Notes under the pieces: generated by a model | Told to the model about the DNA's origin: nothing | What the model saw: only the letters and a program-made list of their open reading frames with translations | Databases searched by the model: none | Program-made: the position numbers and the translations under genes | Shown: positions 61,847 through 64,000 of the stretch, piece after piece | How positions within the stretch are numbered: the stretch's first letter is position 1 | How the letters are laid out: every line of letters begins with the position of its first letter | Assembly: GCA_964427855.1 (NCBI GenBank) | Contig: CAYRVH010000013.1 | Span: forward strand, 1-64,000 | Reading direction: 5' to 3' | Source: JAUPKT01 sp964427855 | GTDB lineage: Bacteria > Desulfobacterota > Desulfomonilia > Desulfomonilales > Desulfomonilaceae | DNA: 64,000 nt

Positions 61847-64000
61847 ATGAGTGATGCGGCTGTGCTCATCGATGTGGCTTTCCCACTTCCTTTGAAGGAT
61901 ACTTTTAAATACAAGGCGCCTGTCGACATGTCGGGCGCTGCTGTTTTTGGCAAGCGCGTGATTGCGCCGCTCGGGAAAAAGATCCTTACCGGTTTCATTG
62001 TCGGGGTAACCCAGTCAGCGGATCCCCGTCTTTCTTCTTTATACGACTACGAAATAAAAGAAGTTGTCAGCATCCCTGAGGATCCCCCATTCTTTACCGA
62101 ACAGCTATGGCGATTCATTTCCTGGGCCGCGGACTATTATTTTGTCCCCGTTGGCACAGCCCTCAAAAGCCTTTTGCCTCCCGGCGCCACGAAAAAATCC
62201 AAGCGCTGGGTCTTCGTTGCTCAGGATGTGTGCAGTCAGACTGACAAAGGTTCTGCAGGGATGGATTTATTGCCTGCGCCACTTCTAAAAAGAGGCCGCA
62301 TGTTAGAAAAGGATTTGACCGCTCGCATTGGTGAATCGGCCTTGAAGGATTGTATCAAACGGGGCTTGCTCACGACCCAGGACTATCTCGAGGTCCCTCG
62401 GGCAATGAACCAATACGGTCGTTGTAAGAAGCCAATTTGTACGCTGTCAAAACAAAACGGCAGCTATGACGCCGCAATATGGCCTGAGCTGACCCCTCGT
62501 CAGGTCGCAGCCGTCAATACCATCTCTACGGCGATCGAATCAGGCGGATTTCACCCCTTTTTGCTTTATGGAGTAACAGGGTCAGGCAAGACAGAGGTTT
62601 ACATTAGGGCAATTGCAAAGACCCTCGAGAAAGGCAAGGACGTGCTTGTACTTGTCCCTGAGATCTCCCTCACTCCACAGACGGTGAGGGTGTTTCTCGA
62701 CAGGTTTGAAGGCGGCGTCGCTCTTTTTCACAGCGCATTGACGCCGGCTCAGCGACTTCACGAATGGAGGAGAATCAAAGAACGACGGGTGCGGATCGCA
62801 GTGGCTGCGAGGTCTGGCATCTTTCTGCCTGTTGAGTCATTGGGACTGATCATAGTGGATGAAGAGCATGATCCTTCGTACAAACAGGAGGATGGTTTTC
62901 CTTATAATGCCAGGGACTTGGCCCTCGCAAGAGGGATGCTCGAGTCTGCGTGCGTCATCCTTGGGAGTGCGACACCTTCGTTCGAGACCTTTGAAAATGC
63001 CAGGCGGGGCAAGATTAAGCGTATAGATCTACCGGAACGCTATCATGCTGGACAAATGCCCAAGGTAGAGATCGTCGATCTGAAGGACTCGAGACTGATT
63101 GCCGACAAAAAGGGGTTTCTGACGCCTTCGCTTCTCAGTCATATTCGAGAAACGCTGGATCGACGCGAACAGGCGCTTCTGTTCCTTAATAGGAGAGGTT
63201 TTGATACGTTTGTCCAGTGTAAATCATGCGGTTTCATCTTTCGGTGTCCAAATTGTGACATCAGTTTAACGCATCACAAGTCACGGCAGCAACTGCGATG
63301 TCACCTGTGTGGCTACTCTCAATTTGCCCCGCCACTTTGTCCCAAATGCGGCAGCGCAACTATGTCATTTCATGGCATTGGGACGCAAAAGGTCGAAGAG
63401 GAACTTAAGAAGCTGTTTCCTGACTCGAGAATAGAAAGATTGGATAGGGATGCTGCCCACAAACAAGAAGACCTTGTCAATATTCTCGAACGTTTTAGGA
63501 ACCGCGAAATAGACATACTCACTGGAACTCAAATGATCGTGAAAGGACATGATTTCGCCGGAATATCCCTTGTTGGTGTTTTGTACGGTGATGCATCCCT
63601 GCACTTTCCAGACTTCCGAGCGCCAGAGCGCACTTTTCAGGTCTTGACCCAAGTGTCAGGTCGTGCGGGACGAGACCGACGACTCAGTTCCGTGCTCTTC
63701 CAGACATTTGATACGGAGCATCCCGTGATCCGTTACGCGGCAAGACAGGCATACGAGGAGTTTTTTCAATACGAGTGTGAAGTAAGACGGGAGTTGGCGT
63801 ATCCACCCTTTGGTCATTTGATTCTCATCAGGCTGGAAGGAAACTCTGAAACCAGGGTCGAACAAGCTGCCATAAGACTTGGCAGCTTGAGCCGCATGCT
63901 TAAAGCATCGCTGGGTGGCGTCACAATTTTAGGGCCTGCCCCCTCGCCCCGAAAGAAAGCAAGTGGAAAATACAGATGGCAGGTCCTCCTCAAAGGGCCC
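61847..64000 (+). CDS. priA: Primosomal protein N' (PriA helicase), 3' end missing
   Basis: PriA restarts stalled replication forks. The 718 codons in the window have one open frame. The N-terminal DNA-binding domain is present. Walker A is YGVTGSGKTEVY (about residue 240), Walker B is VDEEHDPSYKQED, and the four-cysteine-pair zinc insertion (CKSCGF, CPNC, CHLCGY, CPKCGS) is complete. Helicase motif VI reads QVSGRAGRDRR. The frame continues to the window edge at GPAPSPRKKASGKYRWQVLL, a typical near-C-terminal segment, so only a few dozen residues should be missing. Confidence 0.97.
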   Translation, partial: MSDAAVLIDVAFPLPLKDTFKYKAPVDMSGAAVFGKRVIAPLGKKILTGFIVGVTQSADPRLSSLYDYEIKEVVSIPEDPPFFTEQLWRFISWAADYYFVPVGTALKSLLPPGATKKSKRWVFVAQDVCSQTDKGSAGMDLLPAPLLKRGRMLEKDLTARIGESALKDCIKRGLLTTQDYLEVPRAMNQYGRCKKPICTLSKQNGSYDAAIWPELTPRQVAAVNTISTAIESGGFHPFLLYGVTGSGKTEVYIRAIAKTLEKGKDVLVLVPEISLTPQTVRVFLDRFEGGVALFHSALTPAQRLHEWRRIKERRVRIAVAARSGIFLPVESLGLIIVDEEHDPSYKQEDGFPYNARDLALARGMLESACVILGSATPSFETFENARRGKIKRIDLPERYHAGQMPKVEIVDLKDSRLIADKKGFLTPSLLSHIRETLDRREQALLFLNRRGFDTFVQCKSCGFIFRCPNCDISLTHHKSRQQLRCHLCGYSQFAPPLCPKCGSATMSFHGIGTQKVEEELKKLFPDSRIERLDRDAAHKQEDLVNILERFRNREIDILTGTQMIVKGHDFAGISLVGVLYGDASLHFPDFRAPERTFQVLTQVSGRAGRDRRLSSVLFQTFDTEHPVIRYAARQAYEEFFQYECEVRRELAYPPFGHLILIRLEGNSETRVEQAAIRLGSLSRMLKASLGGVTILGPAPSPRKKASGKYRWQVLLKGP

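Noticed and set aside
1..64000. CRISPR arrays, tRNA or rRNA genes and insertion sequences
   Set aside because: No regularly spaced repeats, cloverleaf sequences, rRNA motifs or transposase genes were found on reading both strands.

Overview
The window is a stretch of a bacterial chromosome, most likely from an uncultured member of the Desulfobacterota (former Deltaproteobacteria, broadly Syntrophobacter/Desulfomonile-like). The evidence is mixed. A siroheme-type heme gene set (hemA, hemC, fused cobA-hemD, a precorrin-2 dehydrogenase) occurs together with an AhbC-like radical SAM enzyme, which is typical of sulfate reducers and their relatives. There is also an energy-converting-hydrogenase-related complex of the Geobacter type and a HrcA/CIRCE-controlled groESL operon. 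Three runs of N (9512-9521, 15225-15360, 59217-59226) show a draft or metagenome scaffold, and two of them break genes.

Layout. 1-7.7 kb: tail of an unknown gene, SCP2-like protein, orphan EcfT diverging from queF, a repeat-rich spacer, metK and ahcY (methyl cycle), a response regulator with a GGDEF domain, HMG-CoA lyase. 7.7-23.5 kb: a surface-polysaccharide locus. A leftward arm (two methyltransferases, SGNH hydrolase, bi-domain oxidoreductase) diverges from a rightward arm (glycosyltransferase, polyprenyl-phosphate sugar transferase, O-antigen ligase/polymerase-like protein, CapK/PaaK-like adenylating enzyme, exported protein, GT-C membrane glycosyltransferase). It ends in a truncated SGNH gene and a lysozyme-fold-like exported protein. 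23.5-28.3 kb: two gene remnants, a class III aminotransferase/saccharopine-dehydrogenase-like pair, and an MFS transporter.

28.3-36.1 kb: a six-gene membrane oxidoreductase operon homologous to hydrogenase-4/complex I, with the MFS gene as its last cistron. Both CxxC motifs that bind Ni-Fe in true hydrogenases are replaced in its large subunit, while the iron-sulphur and proton-pumping subunits look intact. Its leader contains what looks like a transcription attenuator with mutually exclusive hairpins. This is the most unusual system in the window. 36.6-42.4 kb: ThpR, an L,D-transpeptidase, a G-rich hairpin, an atypical NRAMP transporter in an operon with a soluble MgtE-N/CBS sensor (promoter overlapped by a perfect 20-bp palindrome), a tandem ACT protein and an OsmC protein. 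42.5-44.7 kb: two LPS-type glycosyltransferases.

44.8-53 kb: the heme/siroheme operon with a CcsA-type cytochrome c assembly protein, an ATPase with a DUF6125-like partner, and a GAF/nucleotide-cyclase protein. 53-56.8 kb: small exported protein, hypA, pyrC, pyrB, pyrI and a bidirectional terminator. 56.8-58.9 kb: groEL/groES with CIRCE. 59.3-64 kb: a rightward operon of Nudix hydrolase, ahbC, TIM-barrel sugar isomerase-like protein and priA, the last running off the window end.
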